NCBI GenBank assembly: GCA_019925095.2
Contig: CM034392.1
Location: forward strand, 2,859,501-2,923,500
From: Dendrolimus kikuchii
Taxonomy: Eukaryota > Arthropoda > Insecta > Lepidoptera > Lasiocampidae
Direction of reading: 5' to 3'
DNA: 64,000 nt
This document shows positions 33,691 to 44,454 of the stretch, one piece after another; the stretch's first letter is position 1; the number at the start of each line of letters is the position of its first letter. Made by a program: the position numbers and the translations under genes. A model generated the notes under the pieces. That model did not search any database and was not told the origin of the DNA. It was given only the letters and a program-made list of their open reading frames with translations.

Positions 33691-34113
33691 AATAATAATA
33701 TGTAAGCAATTTATGTCAAGGGAAAAATTAACAAGTAGATCACTAAGATTTTCCATATAGATAAAATCGACAAGCACTTTTTTTAAGAAATTCATCTACA
33801 GTAGAGAAACACTCCTTAATCAGCCACTTTTTTAAGACTACAGTGAATCTTCTTGAGGGTACGTTTATAATATTAGTTGGCAAAGAGTTATAAATACAGT
33901 TCCTTCTGAAGAAATCCAGAGAAGGCACAGGCATCTTTAATTTTACTTCCGTCACAAGTCTCGCGTTAACATTGTTAAATTCTTCAAACAAAGACTCATT
34001 GAATTGGATAAAAGAGTAACGAGATTGTGAGACTTAAAAACCGGTTTGCACAATTCTGACCATTTCATTCCAAATTTGGCACGAAGGCATTTCTTTTGGG
34101 CTATATAAAAACC

Positions 34114-34419
34114 GTTGATCTGAAAGAGAGTGTCGGGGTGAAGGTAAGGAAAGGAATGCTCCGGTGGTTCGGGCATGTGGAAAGAATGCATGATGAAAGA
34201 ATTACTAAACAGACTACTATACAATGCAAAAGTGGATGGATACAGAAGTCGTGGAAGGCCACGACACACCTTCCATGATCAAATTGATCGTGTACTAGCA
34301 GAAGGTGATGTCAGGAGCCTTAAGAACAGACGAGCTTGCATGACAAGAGTTATGAATGTCAAAGAGGCAAGTGAGGTGTGTAAGAATAAGCGGCGTGAAG
34401 TTATGTATGTATGTGTATG
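34114..34419 (+). mobile_element. RTE-L insertion with 12 bp duplication, inside a LINE
   Basis: TATATAAAAACC occurs at 34102-34113 and 34420-34431. The insert reads LKESVGVKVRKGMLRWFGHV, then the RGRPRHTFHDQIDRVLAEGD block. About 50 bases before the stop (KPKWRSVVRAYP region) are deleted between ATAAG and CGGCGTGAAG. The interrupted LINE frame continues on either side on the other strand. Confidence 0.92.
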
Positions 34420-34700
34420 TATATAAAAACCCTTGCAATATCAGGGAAATTTCCCCATATTATGATTCCGTAATGAATTAATGAGCAAACATGAGCGTGA
34501 TAGACCATTAGCACAGTTCGTAAGGATGTACAGGTTCTAATTTTTTAAATTTAATATTCCGACACAGTTTTCACTAGAACGATAACTTCGGTACTTTGTG
34601 TCCCGGGAACCCCGCGAGAATTTCAAGTCAAGCCTGGATGAAGTCGCGAACGTATTCTAGTATTACATAAAAATTCAGCATCGAAGTGTACCTACAAACA

Positions 34701-35312
34701 TACATACATACATACATAACTTCACGCCAGTTCCCTTGCGGGGTAGGCACGAACAACAGAGCGCCATTTAGGCCCATTCTTACACACCTCACTTGCTTCT
34801 TTGACATTCATAACTCTTGTCATGCACACTCGTCGGTTCTTAAGGCTCCTGACATCACCCTCCGCTAGTACACGATCAATTTGATCATGGAAGATGTGTC
34901 GTGGCCTTCCACGACTTCTGTATCCATCCACTTTTGCATTGTATATCTGTTTAGTCATTCTTTCATCATGCATTCTTTCCACATGCCCGAACCACCGAAG
35001 CATTCCTTTCCTTACCTTCACCCCGACACTCTCTTTCAGACCAACTCTCTTTCTTACTTCGGCATTACGAACGCGGTCCGCGAGCGTCACTCCGCAGATT
35101 TTGCGCAGTGCTCGCATCTCAACCGCGTTTACTCTACTTTCATGCTCTCTCTTCCATACCCAACTCTCGCTTCCATACGTGAGCGTAGGTACCAGCACCG
35201 CGTTGTGTATGGCGAGCTGGGCCTTCTGGCTGAGGTTCTTAGCGCCTAGAAGTTTACCTAACGCTCCATTCAAACTATTCCCCAAATTCACTCTTCTTTC
35301 TATACCTACAAA
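34701..35312 (-). mobile_element. RTE-L, longest copy, open frame throughout
   Basis: TACCTACAAACA lies at 34689-34700 and 35313-35324. The 612 bp insert is open across about 195 codons: GNSLNGALGKLLGAK, AIHNAVLVPTLTYGSESWVW, EMRALRKICGVTLADRVRN, KGMLRWFGHVERMHDERM, RGRPRHIFHDQIDRVLAEG, AYPARELA, stop, then TATG repeats. This is the post-catalytic C-terminus of an RTE-type reverse transcriptase. The first 14 codons of the apparent ORF (35313-35354) belong to the flank. Confidence 0.92.
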
Positions 35313-35734
35313 CAACATTGATATTGCCCCTTCAACCTGTCTAGAATATTTCAAATCCCAATTAGCTAACGAGTTTTAAAATTGCTTTGTTGGCTGTAAC
35401 ACTGTAACTACTTGTAGCCTTTGTGCATAGTTAAATCACTCATATTTCCCTGTGAAACGGAATACGCCCGACTAATCTAAATAATATGCAAGAACTATGC
35501 GGACCTTTAGCAATTTCTCTTTAGTAGTTTGTTCAAACGAATAGTTTTTGTTTGCAACTTTATCGTGTAACTTTACGTTTAATTAAAAATAGTTTATTAA
35601 TACTACCATCAGCTGTTAGTACTTAGAATATACTAGATGAAGTATATCCACGTTTAGTTGCGTTACGGCGAATTAAAGAAGATAGAACATCTAAGGTAGT
35701 GTTTAATCAAAAATAATAATAAAAATCCCGCAGG

Positions 35735-36355
35735 AGGGCTTTGTGCCGAAGCCTTAGGTGAGTAGCGACACCTCGTACCTGACTCCGGGGGCCAAGGCAA
35801 GGCCCCCGCCTCCGTGCTAGCCTTAACCAGCCGGAATGGAGTGGAGATCGCTGGAGCTAAGACTCAAGCTCCAGGGGTGGAAGTGATAAATGGCCTAACG
35901 TCGGAAGTAGCTTCGGTGAACCTGCAGCCCACCTCTCTACACCCCTTAGCCACTCACACCCGTGTTGCCCCTGCCTTCTATGGTATTTTTAGGGGCCCAT
36001 GCAGGGAGTGGCGAGTCACCGTCTGCCCATTTTCCCATGTTCCCTGAACATTGCGACGGGCAGACGCCATAGTCCCCATATTCCCAGACCCCTAGTACCA
36101 TTAGCAGTTCACCACAATAGCCCGGTACTTTTTGTCCTATTTTCCCACAATAGTTCTACACTGGCCGGGGCTTGTCCTTGGGTGCATCACTATATGTTGT
36201 AGACAGGGATAATCGCCAGTCAGTGTCATGCCACATTTACATTAAATTTGTCACGGGGCCTCTACGTGTTGGCTTTCCCATGGCCCCACGCAAGCCTTCC
36301 AAATATCCGGGCCATTTTTATGGCCCGTGGTCTCAAAAGACATACAAACATAAGA
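35735..36355. repeat. GC-rich composite repeat
   Basis: Positions 36103-36355 match the insert at 58872-59114 (CAATAGCCCGGTACTTTTTG, TTGTCCTTGGGTGCATCAC, CATTTTTATGGCCCGTGG). Positions 36036-36070 are identical to 37287-37321 (CCTGAACATTGCGACGGGC), part of another LINE frame. Positions 35735-36030 are GC-rich with no partner seen. It looks like a chimera of LINE 3' pieces. Confidence 0.6.
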
Positions 36356-36419
36356 ATAATAATCATGTCCATGTAGCCTACATTCGTCAACATATTATAA
36401 TTTACCTAGTCAATAATAT

Positions 36420-36933
36420 TGTTACGAGTGTGGGACACGAATATAAAATGCCGTTGAAATGACTATAGAATTTATTAGAACTATACAAACACGTATAAAA
36501 CAGGTACAAATAAAACTAGACACTACTTGTTAAAATCTGCATGATAACACGCGCAAAGTCCGTCACTATATCGCTTCTTGAACGTACACGTCTTGCTTGT
36601 ATCATAATCGTCGCTCGACTGCCTCACCGCTCCGTTCGGGCATTGTTTTATAGTAAACTGTACATACAATACACAATGGAAGCTCGTGGGCTGGGTTCTT
36701 CCAAGAAAATGTAATTTGTACACCTGCGAACGGCCAACAAAGTTTAAAACAATAACAATAAAGATTAGATCGACACTAATGACGGCCATAAAGGAAGTAG
36801 AAAAACAATAGCATGTTTTTCTTAATTACAAATTCTAAACACAAAGTAAACAAACGAATTCCTAAATCCGGAAAGCAATAAACCGCGCTTTTACGACAGG
36901 CAGGTGTGCGCATTTCTTTGGCGGCATGTAACA
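36420..36933 (-). mobile_element. LTR-A solo LTR with 4 bp duplication
   Basis: It starts TGTTACGAGTG and ends GCATGTAACA, flanked by ATAT at 36416-36419 and 36934-36937. A TG..CA terminus, 514 bp length and no coding part indicate a solo LTR. It is closest to 58523-59291. Confidence 0.85.
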
Positions 36934-37015
36934 ATATTATAATCTATTACATACAATCGAATACAATGCAAGAAAACTTATTTGTATTGTATTCTACTCA
37001 TAGTCTCTCTCAATA

Positions 37016-37321
37016 CTATAAGTAGAATACTGAGCCTAGATGACCGTCTTCTATGGGTAAGGTGCCCAGAAGGCTGGCTACGTTTCCTCGCTGGATCGCC
37101 ATACTGATCCGTTGGCCGAGGTAAGCACCAGCCCTCTGATCACCTGAAGAGTCAATGAGTCGTTTCGAGAAATTTTGGTAGAGGCTCATGGCCTCAGGAC
37201 CCCACGGTCCAATTGTCTCGACAGCAAACGGCACAAACATATAACTCTCACTGAGGGTTGCATATTTGCGCCGCCTGAGTGATTTCCATGTTCCCTGAAC
37301 ATTGCGACGGGCAGACGCCAA
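37016..37321 (-). pseudogene. LINE ORF2 C-terminal fragment
   Basis: The minus-strand frame reads SLRRRKYATLSESYMFVPFA, VETIGPWGPEAMSLYQNFSK, GDQRAGAYLGQRISMAIQRG and NVASLLGTLP. The copy at 40215-40740 is clearly homologous and longer. I recall this tail from metazoan non-LTR elements but cannot fix the clade. Non-functional fragment. Confidence 0.65.
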
Positions 37322-37386
37322 AAACGGAAAGGCACTGTGAATACAACGTAATTTGTAAACTGTAAGATCTTATAATTATGAAATAC

Positions 37387-37592
37387 ATACGTACAGAGCT
37401 CACGCCAGTTCCCTTGCGGGATAGGCACGAACAACAGAGCGCCATTCAGGCTTATTCTTACACACCTCACTCGCTTCTTTGACATTCATAGCTCTTGTCA
37501 TGCACGCTCGTCTGTTCTTAAGACTCCTGACATCACCTTCTGCTAGTATACGATCAATTTGATCATGGAAGGTGTGTCGTGGCCTTTTATGA
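37387..37592 (-). mobile_element. RTE-L insertion with 13 bp target duplication
   Basis: AATTATGAAATAC at 37374-37386 and 37593-37605 is exact. The tail is degenerate (ATACGTACAGAG in place of CATA repeats), so this copy is somewhat older. Confidence 0.9.
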
Positions 37593-37619
37593 AATTATGA
37601 AATACTTGCAAATAAATTA

Positions 37620-38290
37620 CAAGTATATCTTATTATCTGTTACCCAAAATGGCCAGGGAACCCTAATAAAAGCCAGTAAACAGACCGACCCGCCTGTAAA
37701 AGCCTTTATGTCCCATCGACACAAATTACAGCAATCTCGGGCACTACTTGATAATAAATAACACCTCGCTCCTAAGTGTGATAACAATACCTGGGAAGTG
37801 TGAGCGGATATTGAGTTCCCACTATGGGACCCGTCCATTATTCCCAGGGATTAATTTGGGATTCCCAAACTAATTCGAACAGCGAACTCAGCTGACGCTA
37901 CCCAACAAACTTGGCTGGCAAAGCCTGGACTGCGGTTACAGGTATTATTCACTGCAATATTTCAGCACCGTTGCTATGAATGCTTGTTCGATTGAAAGTT
38001 TGATATTTTGAAAAATGCGCTTGTAAATAGTTAGATTCGACTCACCGATAGCTCGTTGATGAATTTTTTTTTGAAGAGTGAAAAATGCAGTATCGTATGG
38101 ACGGTGGCGCCACTCGTAGACGTCTTGAATTGTCGATTTGATTGACACTCACGAATTTGCAGTGACGTTTTAGACGAGCATTTTCGAATCCCGGGAATTT
38201 AAATACAAGCGTTTAATAGCAAATCCTACAATGATTTTGGTTCGAAAATATTCATTTATGGTTGGATGGAAGTTTCTTCAATGCCTTTAT
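37620..38290. other. No gene recognised
   Basis: Contains no family seen elsewhere in the window. The minus-strand ORF at 37945-38148 has no recognised motif. Confidence 0.4.
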
Positions 38291-38300
38291 TGTTTTTTTT

Positions 38301-38605
38301 TACATACATACATACATAACTTCACGCCAGTTCTTTTCCGGGGTAGGCACGAACAACAGAGCGCCATTTAGGCCCATTCTTACACACCTCACTTGCTTCT
38401 TTGACATTCATAACTCTTGTCATGCACGCTAGCCTGTTCTTAAGGCTCCTGACATCACCCTCCGCTAGTACACGATCAATTTGATCATGGAAGGTGTGTC
38501 GTGGCCTCCCACGACTTCTGCATTGTATATCTGTTTACTCATTCTTTCATCATGCATTCTTTCCACATGCCCGAACTACCGGAGCATTCCTTTCCTTACC
38601 TTATA
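38301..38605 (-). mobile_element. RTE-L insertion, no clear duplication
   Basis: CATA tail at 38301-38316, AYPARELA region altered (TTCTTTTCCGG), then the HTFHDQID and RMHDERM blocks. Homology ends at CCTTACCTT near 38600. About 20 bases after GACTTCTGCAT are missing. A T-run before the tail masks any duplication. Confidence 0.8.
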
Positions 38606-38631
38606 CCTAAATAATACAATTATGTTATAAG

Positions 38632-38798
38632 CGTATTGCTCCGCTCTTATTGGTCTTATCGTGATTATATATAGCCTCTAGTCTTCTTCGATAAATGGGC
38701 TATCTAACACTGAAAGAAGTTTTCAAATCAGACTAGTAGTTCCTGAGATTAGCGCGTTCAAACAAACAAACTCTTCAGCTTTATATATTAGTATAAGA
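38632..38798 (-). mobile_element. Helitron, 3'-truncated
   Basis: The minus strand begins TCTTATACTAATATATAAAG at 38798 after an A and matches 30435-30560 and 31100-31140 well. It stops at GGAGCGGAGCAATACG without a CTAG end. Confidence 0.6.
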
Positions 38799-39237
38799 TG
38801 ATAGTTTCACTTTTGAATTCACTCAGGTTTTAATTTATTCGACTGATAACTGTTATCTGATGATTGAAAAATCGGCCCTTATACTGTTTCCTAGCGTTTA
38901 TTTTACTTTTGACGTTTGCTTGTCTATCAAGTAAAATATTTCTTAACAGCAAAACCCACATGAAAAAAAATGACATAATGGTCTAACTTTATTGTTGTGA
39001 TGTTCTGTGAGTCATATAACGCAGAAACCATCGACACTATACGTAAATAAATCGAAAAATGTCCTACTTTAAAGAAAAATAACTGAATAAACTTATATAT
39101 AAATGAAGTCAGTAGTATTTTTACAAATCGTGTCGGTAACGCATTAGGGCTTTACTAATCGATCCGTCATCGAGCTGTCAAAAATGAAATAAATGCTTGG
39201 AAAGGGTGTAGCAATTTTGACAACCCCTGCTCTCCCA

Positions 39238-39492
39238 GCCATAAATATTTTTTTTTTTATAAATCGGCAGACAAACACACACACTGTATATCCCCAAATT
39301 AAGCAAGTTACGCTTGTGTTATGGGTAATATACAACGGACCACTCTGGGGCCGATCCCAGACACCCACACCATAGTAAATAACGAAGAAAATACGTTTCC
39401 GAAATTTACCATACCAGGAATCGAACCCGGAGCCTCTGCGTTGTAGTGAGGTAAGCCGGCAAAGGCTTAGCCCGCTCAACCACAGAGGCCGT
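39238..39492 (-). mobile_element. SINE-2 copy
   Basis: Minus strand: A box TGGTTGAGCGGG near 39480, B box GGGTTCGATTCC near 39425, body as at 28372-28625, tail TATAAAAAAAAAAA at about 39245-39260. It is less diverged in the tRNA part. Confidence 0.85.
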
Positions 39493-39609
39493 CTCTATAA
39501 AACAGTCTAACCCGGAATTTGTAATTTAAAACCATATACACAGCTACTTACCTATTACTAGACAGGATGCAAAATATAATTTTCTAATCGGACTCTTCAA
39601 CCCTTCCTA

Positions 39610-39780
39610 AGAACAAAGAGAGAGAGACAGAGAGAAATAACACTTTATGGACACCAAAATATACAATTACAAAAACAGACCATATTTACAATATTTTCTA
39701 GGCAATAAAATAGGCGGCCTGATCGCTCAAAGCGATCTCTTCCAGGCAATATAAATGAAAGAGGTTTAAATCAGGCGATA
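39610..39780 (-). repeat. LINE 3' UTR with ATCGCT/AGCGAT hairpin
   Basis: Minus strand: GAAGAGATCGCTTTGAGCGATCAGG, then TTTTGGTGTCCATAAAGTG. The stem ATCGCT..AGCGAT is shared with 39893-40110 and 47555-47700. I recall this hairpin before an AATAAAG-type tail from lepidopteran LINEs. Confidence 0.6.
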
Positions 39781-39892
39781 TAGGTGGTGCAGGAAAAAAG
39801 CAATAGATACATGAATACTCAAACTAATTTAAGAAATAAATATACAAAGACGTATATATACAAATACCTATATATCATACATTTCAAAATAC

Positions 39893-40110
39893 ATAAGATA
39901 GATAGATAGATAGATAACACTTTATTGCTCACCAAAATAAACAAATACAAAAACAAAATGTATAATTACAATACTTCTTGGCAAAACAACAGACGGCCTT
40001 ATCGCTAAAAGCGATCTCTTCCAGGCAACCCAGCTTAAAAGTAATTCTTAACTAATCTGGCGATGTAGGTAGGTGAAGCAGAAAAAAGATAGGACTGTAT
40101 AATTTAAATA
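39893..40110 (-). repeat. LINE 3' UTR, second copy, GATA tail
   Basis: Minus strand: GAAGAGATCGCTTTTAGCGATAAGG, GAGCAATAAAGTG, then (TATC)n at 39893-39915. Together with 39610-39780 it makes two same-orientation 3' ends within 300 bp. Confidence 0.65.
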
Positions 40111-40214
40111 TACATACTTACACTAATTTATAAATTTAATACATATATAAAAAATATAATAGTAATATATATACGTATATACAAAATAATTTAAATAAAT
40201 ATATTTGTTAACAT

Positions 40215-40740
40215 ATATACAAACTAAAATTAAAGTATAAAATCTAGTTCTAGACCGCTGTCAGTCGGAAACGTGCCCAAAAGACTGGCCGCATTGCCTC
40301 TCTGAATGGCAATGCTGATGCGCTGTGCGAGGTATAAACCAGTCTTTTGGTCACGTGAGACATCCACCAGACGTTTGACTATGTCCCGATAAAGCTTGTG
40401 CGCCTCAGGCCCCATGGTCCCAGGGTCTCGACCCCAAAAGCCGCAAATATGTAGCCATTTCCGATGGCCGAGTATTTGCGGCGTTTTAGGGCCTACTGTT
40501 GTGCAGCAGCTGTACCGGCAGACATGCTAGTAGCTGGAAGATGGGACGCTGCCAAAGTATCGACCCAAGACGCGTCCCATACTAAGGGGCGACCCATCTT
40601 CCAGGGCACCAATGACATACCATCGGGTCTCCTGCCATCGTCGCGGCACAGACCGTTCGGTTCTAGGACGGCAGGTACCCCGGCGGTGACAAGAGCCCGA
40701 CGAATTATGTCATTAAGTGTTGCATGACGTGACAGCGGTC
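40215..40740 (-). pseudogene. LINE ORF2 C-terminal domain, one stop
   Basis: The minus frame from 40740 reads [60 protein letters not shown], a TAG after AAAQQ, then LKRRKYSAIGNGYIF, VETLGPWGPEAHKLYRDIVK and RISIAIQRGNAASLLGTFP. The single stop at about 40490 breaks it. The RPDG..VWD pattern resembles a PD-(D/E)xK nuclease core, which some non-LTR elements carry at this end. That is inference. The 37016-37321 copy overlaps the second half. Confidence 0.6.
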
Positions 40741-40744
40741 TAGA

Positions 40745-40955
40745 ACTAGATTTTATACTTTAATTTTAGTTTGTATATATCGTTTATTTTTAGTTTAATT
40801 TATTGTATAGTTTAATTTATATCTTTGTTAACATTATATGTGATAAGCAATTTATATATTACAATAGATAAATAAGTAAATGTTTAATATATTAGACATA
40901 AATTTATTTAGAGACAGATAGTACTTTATTAAGTATAAGTTATTATAATAAATGT
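40745..40955. other. AT-rich spacer
   Basis: TTTAATTT/TATTGTATAG-type low-complexity sequence, probably a LINE 3' UTR remnant. Confidence 0.35.
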
Positions 40956-40959
40956 ATTA

Positions 40960-41125
40960 GCATGATTATGTGTTAATCAGACATAGCTATTCGTGGATAA
41001 ATAGTGTTTTCTCAGCAAATTTCTAAATGTTGGTAAGGTTGTGGCCTCTCTGACAGTAAGAGGCAGCATATTCTAAAGTTTGATAACCTGCACTGTAAAA
41101 GAATTATCATCACAATACGATGAAG
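40960..41125 (-). pseudogene. LINE reverse transcriptase C-terminus with stop
   Basis: Minus frame: FTVQVIKL, stop, NMLPLTVREATTLPTFRNLL, RKHYLSTNSYV, stop. The pattern 'FTV.A..LWN.LP.S(V/I)R...SL..F...L..HYL' matches the end seen at 48613-48921; the usual Trp codon is a TAG here. Confidence 0.65.
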
Positions 41126-41208
41126 CATCTTATTATACAAACTCTTCGGCTTTATCGTATTAATATAAGTGTATGCATTAACACAGTACCGTTTTCATAT
41201 TACATTAC

Positions 41209-41387
41209 AGCGTCCGCAGACCCCAAATCCGTTTAACACAGTGACAGACATAACCTGCGAGAGCGGATCGCTTTATGGAATTAGTGCAGTGTCTGCGAGC
41301 ATCCCATTAAATTGGGTTGCAAACTCGTCAGCTGCTCAAACGGAATTTCCAATGCGGGTAGTCAAATTTGAACTGAGAACAATTTAA
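41209..41387 (+). CDS. Possible terminal exon of an unknown host gene
   Basis: After a pyrimidine-containing tract and CATTACAG at 41201-41208, a frame of 58 codons to TAA contains RPQTPNPFNTVTDITCESGS, LYGISAVSASIPLNW and TEFPMRVVKFELRTI. It is the only non-element stretch with balanced amino-acid use and codons GC-richer than the flanks. There is no partner exon in view and I do not recognise the protein. The 13 codons before the AG, including the ATG at 41169, are probably intron. An ancient element ORF is the main alternative. Confidence 0.3.
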
Positions 41388-41467
41388 CGAAAGAAAATAC
41401 TTCGTATTTTTAAAATGTACATATCCTGGATTATTGAAGAAACTAGAAATGTTAAAAGCTCAGTTAA

Positions 41468-41632
41468 AAAGTATGTAAGCGCCGTGTATACGGCACCGCT
41501 GCCTCGTTATATTTCTGTGTATGTGTGAACGTTGTCTATCTGCCATACTGTCGCAACTAGTCTACACAGCTTAACGGCGCGGCGGCATTGCGGTGGCAGT
41601 GTTGTGTACACGCCGCTTACTCTTAAAAGCTT
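41468..41632. repeat. GC-rich short inverted-repeat element
   Basis: GTAAGCGCCGTGTATACG at 41475 faces CGTGTACACGCCGCTTAC (inverted) ending near 41630. The inside is GC-rich in an AT-rich setting. It is probably a MITE. TTAAAAG occurs on both sides (about 41453 and 41632), but a target duplication is unproven. Confidence 0.5.
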
Positions 41633-41639
41633 CTAAGTA

Positions 41640-42455
41640 AAACAGTGATCAGGTATAAATTATGTTGGTTACGTTGGGCGTCATGCTATACGCGACCGAC
41701 GAATGCTTCAGAAAATGCATTATATTCATCTTTCTCACACGCCTGATATATACGCTGTGCGCTGCGTCCATACGTCGTACGCCGCGTCCGCATTCATTCT
41801 CACCGATTCCATATCTTAAGACATTTTCAATGGAACACCATCTTAAATACATATCACCACAAACCAAGATATAGCTTTCATGTTTCATTCGCTTCGATTA
41901 AACACAGCTAAAAATTATAACTCCAACAAAAATGAATGTTGATTAAAGATAATAAAAACCAATTTCATATCAACCCAATGTCGTAGCCAATAAGACCTAA
42001 TATCCGTTAAAAACTCTTAACAAAAGGAAGTTACAGCTCCATAGGTAAGCGATAAATCGTGTGGAATATCTCAAACTATTGAAAATCACTTTCCGGCTCG
42101 TGAAATCGTGAAAGGGCGGTCATATATCCGGGAATTACGAGGGTATATATTATATTGTAAAAGGCGCGGTTTGGATGACAGCAGTTAATCATCGCTGCTT
42201 ATCCCTCTATTAGGTTGTAGCTGCGGGGGGTGAGCTCTTCGGAAAGCCCCTACTGTAAATATATGATTTTGTTACGATTTTACGCCTTAACCACGCAACA
42301 GATCCTCACGATATTTCGCATACACGTTATCAGGAGCATAGAGGACATAGTGTTTCTTTCGTTCAGAGAAAAATTGCTGTTCCTAAAGGATAGACAGTGG
42401 CACTTGCATACATCGTCATGGCAACAACAGTAACAAGGCGGCAATTTTAATATGT
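41640..42455. other. No gene recognised
   Basis: Positions 41700-41810 are rich in CG-containing words (CGTACGCCGCG) but hold no conserved frame. The rest is AT-rich. Confidence 0.4.
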
Positions 42456-42462
42456 TGCTGTC

Positions 42463-42720
42463 ATGTCAAACAATAAATTATAACACCACACAAAGTCACA
42501 AACACACAACTAACAACAAAACTTATACATATATTCACACCAACGCGCACTACCACCGCATTGCATTACACGCACACTTCACAAACAAACCAAGACACAA
42601 AAAAGAAAAGAACAACACACATGGCACTAGATAGGACGATATATATAAGTATAGTATAAGGCCCACACTGCACATGCACTTCCTCACAACACCAGCAGGT
42701 AACAGATACACTTCACTTCA
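42463..42720 (+). repeat. Repeat C copy, most complete
   Basis: It runs from CAAACAATAAATTATAACACC to CACCAGCAGGTAACAGATAC without the insertion found in the 52903-53722 copy, so it serves as the empty-site reference. Non-coding. Confidence 0.7.
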
Positions 42721-42858
42721 GATCATATTCCGTCGACGATATAAACAGGCAAGGCTAGATTGTCAGTATGTATCAGGTCATTACTGTAACCTGTTTCGTG
42801 CAGTTCAAACGTGAAATGGATACTGCCAAAATCATAGCTTGTGTGGCTATTATCTTAT

Positions 42859-43308
42859 ACAGTAATACCTCTGTAAGTCGAACTTGAACGGAGACGCCAA
42901 AACATTCCGAGTTTTCGTCTTATGGAGGATTTCGACTTAAGCGAATTTTGTAAGGAAACATTCGAGTTGTAGAGGTTAAAACTTATATTATACTAGCTGC
43001 CCCGGCAGACGTTGTTCTGCCCTGAAGAAATAAAATTTAGAACCCGATTGCAGCGCCACCTACCGGATCCAAATGTAAACTATCCTATCTTTCAAGTCGG
43101 ATCAAACTGCACACGGTGTGCAAATTTGATTAAAATCGGTCAAGTAGTTTAGGAGTCCATTGAGGACAAACATTGTGACACGAGATTTATATATATTAAG
43201 ATTTATAGAGTTTATAAAATCAAATATTGCTATGTTCGAGATACAGAGGTCCAATTTTTTTTCGACTTTGGAAGGTTTTCGACTTACTGAAGTAAAGAGG
43301 TTCTACTG
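42859..43308. mobile_element. Pogo-like MITE, interrupted by a Helitron
   Basis: Ends CAGTAATACCTCTGTAAGTCG (42859) and, inverted, CAGTAGAACCTCTTTACTTC (43308), flanked by TA at 42857-42858 and 43309-43310. TIRs of the CAGTRGAACCTC type with TCGACTTA motifs inside recall pogo/Tigger elements. No transposase. Helitron 42993-43201 lies inside. Confidence 0.75.
42993..43201 (-). mobile_element. Small Helitron, 209 bp, inside the MITE
   Basis: Minus strand: TCTTAATATATATAAATCTC at 43201, ending CTAG at 42993-42996, hairpin GGCAGA..CGTCTGCC inside. Removing it rejoins TATATTATA and TTTATAGAG of the MITE. Confidence 0.72.
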
Positions 43309-43369
43309 TAGTAGACGAGACGGTGAAGATCAACCTTCACCCATCTAGTAACCAGATGGGACATATTAT

Positions 43370-43825
43370 TGTTACAACTCAGATCCCGACAAACACAAAA
43401 CCCACCTGCATATCTGAAACAAAGCACATTTATTACCCGTCGGCATTTGAACTAATAACATTTAAATTCTTTTATGGTCGTCTTCTTTTGTTTACTTATT
43501 GGCATACGGCCTGTTGTTGTATTGTGATCATTAGCCAGGTGTTACGTATTTAAAGTACAAGCTGATTTTAGAAAATTCGGTCCACGCGGCCGGGAGGACA
43601 TATTGCATCTGTGCAGTATAAAGCGAAGCAAGACGTGTGTACTACAATCGGGAATCTAATAAGTGACGGACTTTACGCGCTTTATGGAATTACGACCTTC
43701 TGCATTACGTTTGGACTTGTTGTGTTCGGTTATATTTGTACCTGTGTTATACGTGTTTGTATAGTTCTAATAAACTCTATAGTAATTCTAACGGCATTTT
43801 AATTCGAGTCTCGCGACTCGTAACA
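43370..43825 (+). mobile_element. LTR-A solo LTR, TTAT duplication
   Basis: TGTTACAACTC to ACTCGTAACA, flanked by TTAT at 43366-43369 and 43826-43829. In sense orientation, TGCAGTATAAAGCG near 43611 is a TATA-like box and CTAATAAACTC near 43770 a polyadenylation-type signal, as expected for U3-R-U5. Confidence 0.87.
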
Positions 43826-43848
43826 TTATTATGGGAAACAGGCGAGAT

Positions 43849-43885
43849 ATTTTTTTGTATTGCACGAGGTCAGCAGACAGGCAGA
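43849..43885 (-). mobile_element. SINE-1 tail fragment
   Basis: TTTTTTGTATTGCACGAGGTC then AGCAGACAGGCAGA: about 35 bases of the A-tail end only. Confidence 0.55.
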
Positions 43886-43956
43886 TGTATGTATAATATA
43901 TACAGTAGAATCTCTTTAAGTGGAAGTTGAAGGGAGATGTGAAACATTTCGAGATT

Positions 43957-44268
43957 TTTTTATTGCAGAAGTTCAGCAGACAGACAGACGGCCCACTTGA
44001 TGGAAAGCGGTTACCATCGCCTATGGACATTTGCCACACCAAAGGTGCTACAAATGCGCTGCTGCTCTCTCAAGGGAGACTGGAACCTGGTCACTAATGC
44101 CGGAACACAACTCAAGGTTGTTATAGCGACATACTCTAGACCAGGGGTGGTAGCCATCCAGTCGGGCAAATGCCCTACCACCTGGCTGTGGGTTGTTTTG
44201 TCGCCTCTTACGACAGGCCGCCTGGCCGCAGGAAATTGTATTCTTTCTCCGTTCCTGCACGGATGAAA
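43957..44268 (-). mobile_element. SINE-1 copy, close to consensus
   Basis: From TTTTTTTATTGCAGAAGTTCAG to CCTGCACGGATGAAAA. It is one of the least altered copies and carries the 89-codon plus-strand frame in full. Confidence 0.9.
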
Positions 44269-44454
44269 AGTGTGAGAGTGAGTGAAAAGTGAGAGTTTTC
44301 GACTTATGTAGGATTTCGACTTAAAATTTTACAAGGAGACATTTGATTTGTAGAGGTTAAGATTTAATGAAATAATCGAGTTGTAAGGGTTGTAAAATGA
44401 AATATAGCTATGTTCGAGATACAGAGGTCCAATTAATTTTTTCGACTTATAGAA

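Larger units (their letters stand above)
33270..34540 (-). pseudogene. Jockey-type LINE ORF2 end, split by two insertions
   Basis: Minus strand: CSLINYGIIIWGNFPDIA near 34440-34500, then (past an RTE-L insert) AQKKCLRAKFGMKWSELCK, then NNVNARLVTEVKLKMP, FFRRNCIYNSLPTNI and FTVVLKKWLIKECFSTVDEF near 33780. That is the thumb-to-tail order of a LINE reverse transcriptase. Frameshifts separate the segments. SINE-1 (33455-33690) sits in its 3' region, and the sequence at 33270-33440 may be the rest of its 3' UTR. Both insertions must be younger than this LINE. Confidence 0.7.
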
